Of a stretch of DNA of 7,848 nt, positions 7,388 to 7,848 are shown piece after piece (within the stretch, counting starts at the first letter, position 1; the number at the start of each line of letters is the position of its first letter). Origin of the DNA: Opitutales bacterium UBA7389 (lineage in GTDB: Bacteria; Verrucomicrobiota; Verrucomicrobiia; Opitutales; Opitutaceae); NCBI GenBank assembly GCA_002474325.1, contig DKNL01000019.1, forward strand, positions 557 through 8,404, given 5' to 3'. Position numbers and translations under genes: made by a program. Below the pieces are notes generated by a model. That model made no database searches. It was given only the letters and a program-made list of their open reading frames with translations, and was not told the origin of the DNA.

Positions 7388-7414
7388 AAAACCTCGCCGT
7401 TTTGAGGCGAGGTT
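7385..7414 (-). terminator. Rho-independent terminator of the RRM gene, overlapping the parB stop codon
   Basis: A perfect 9-bp stem, AACCTCGCC (7390-7398) with GGCGAGGTT (7406-7414), encloses a 7-nt loop. On the minus strand the hairpin is followed directly by a run of six U (complement of A 7386-7391), a textbook intrinsic terminator for the RNA-binding-protein gene, whose stop is 33 bp upstream. On the plus strand the hairpin is followed by CGTCGG with no U tract, so it would stop parB transcripts only weakly, if at all. The U tract includes two bases of the parB TAA. Confidence 0.88.
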
Positions 7415-7446
7415 CGTCGGTAGGGAGTACTTTATTTCTAAAACCT

Positions 7447-7830
7447 TTAGAAACCGTCCTGTTGCTGGCGCCGGTCGCCGCGTCTGGAGCCTTTGCCACC
7501 GCCGCCTCTGCCGCGGAACCCGCCGCCGCGGAACCCGCCGTTGCCACCGCCTTGGAAGCCGCCCCCGCCACCTTGTCTCGGGCGTTCTGGGCGAGGGGTT
7601 GCCTCGCGCGCTCGGAGCTCTCTACCTAAGAGTTCGGTTCCGTTCAAGGACTCGATAGCCGCGTTAGCCTCGCTTGAATCCGGCATTGTTACGAAGCCGA
7701 AGCCTCGGGGTCTGCCGGTTTCCCGGTCAGTTATTAGTTTGATCGATTCGACATTTCCGAACTGTGCGAATGCGTTTCGCACGTCGTCTTCTGAAGCGTC
7801 GAATGACAGGTTGCCTACATAGATATCCAT
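7447..7830 (-). CDS. Small RNA-binding protein with one RRM and a glycine/arginine-rich tail
   Basis: This is a probable cytosolic single-stranded-RNA-binding protein of the type found in cyanobacteria (Rbp) and other bacteria, often linked to cold adaptation or mRNA handling. The 127 residues carry one RNA recognition motif (about 1-75) with RNP2 IYVGNL (3-8) and RNP1 RGFGFVTM (42-49), whose aromatic residues are the RNA-stacking positions. An Arg/Pro linker (76-86) leads to a Gly-rich tail with FRGGG-type repeats (87-113), then a basic Gln-rich end (RRGDRRQQQDGF). The start ATG at 7830 begins directly at the first RRM strand; the 18 upstream bases visible contain no Shine-Dalgarno sequence, and its promoter and leader lie beyond the right edge. 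It is convergent with parB and ends in its own terminator. The tail is locally much more GC-rich than the neighbours because of Gly/Arg codons. Family certain; role inferred. Confidence 0.93.
   Translation of the reverse strand: MDIYVGNLSFDASEDDVRNAFAQFGNVESIKLITDRETGRPRGFGFVTMPDSSEANAAIESLNGTELLGRELRAREATPRPERPRQGGGGGFQGGGNGGFRGGGFRGRGGGGKGSRRGDRRQQQDGF
7511..7540. repeat. Perfect 15-bp tandem duplication in the Gly-rich tail of the RRM gene
   Basis: CCGCGGAACCCGCCG occurs twice head to tail (7511-7525, 7526-7540) with no mismatch. It is in frame (15 = 5 codons) and encodes two successive GGFRG-type units at about residues 97-107 of the RRM protein. Identical codons in both copies point to a recent slippage duplication and not just amino-acid-level repetition. 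Confidence 0.85.
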
Positions 7831-7848
7831 TTTGTGAAAGCGCCTATA

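Noticed and set aside
7402..7822. Long plus-strand open frames (Ala-rich and Pro-rich) across the RRM gene
   Set aside because: They are mirror images of the Gly/Arg-rich coding strand; their low complexity follows from the GGN/CGN codons of the real RRM gene.

Overview
This window reads as an ordinary, densely packed bacterial chromosome segment of roughly balanced base composition. It carries eight protein-coding genes, seven complete and one cut by the left edge. The combination of a B. subtilis-like AlaR/AlaT pair, Der, Fmt, an exported coiled-coil LysM protein, a chromosomal-type ParB and a small glycine-tailed RRM protein, together with a near absence of Shine-Dalgarno sequences, makes me lean towards Verrucomicrobiota (Opitutae-like). 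That placement is an inference from gene content and memory of related proteins; no rRNA or other decisive marker is present.

Layout: positions 1-1271 carry ffh (SRP54 homologue) on the minus strand, missing its last residues beyond the left edge. A 190-bp divergent intergenic region follows. From 1462 to 7387 six genes run on the plus strand with gaps of only 15-72 bp: alaR (Lrp/AsnC regulator), alaT (class I aminotransferase), der (two-domain ribosome-assembly GTPase), fmt (methionyl-tRNA formyltransferase), an exported LysM protein and parB. A strong intrinsic terminator at 7385-7414 serves the last gene, which comes from the minus strand: a small RNA-binding protein (7447-7830) convergent with parB. 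No stretch longer than 300 bases lacks a gene.

How they work together: ffh, der and fmt serve protein targeting, 50S maturation and translation initiation. alaR-alaT is probably a self-contained alanine-metabolism regulator/enzyme pair. The LysM protein and ParB pair a cell-wall-binding envelope protein with chromosome segregation in one likely transcription unit; parA is not beside parB. The RRM protein is probably a post-transcriptional or cold-shock factor.

I found no convincing new mobile, defence or biosynthetic system, no CRISPR, IS element, tRNA or rRNA. The observations worth a second look are the missing ribosome-binding sites, the alaR-alaT pair, the parA-less parB with its LysM neighbour, a minus-strand terminator whose U tract overlaps the parB stop codon, and a perfect 15-bp tandem duplication in the glycine-rich tail of the RRM gene.
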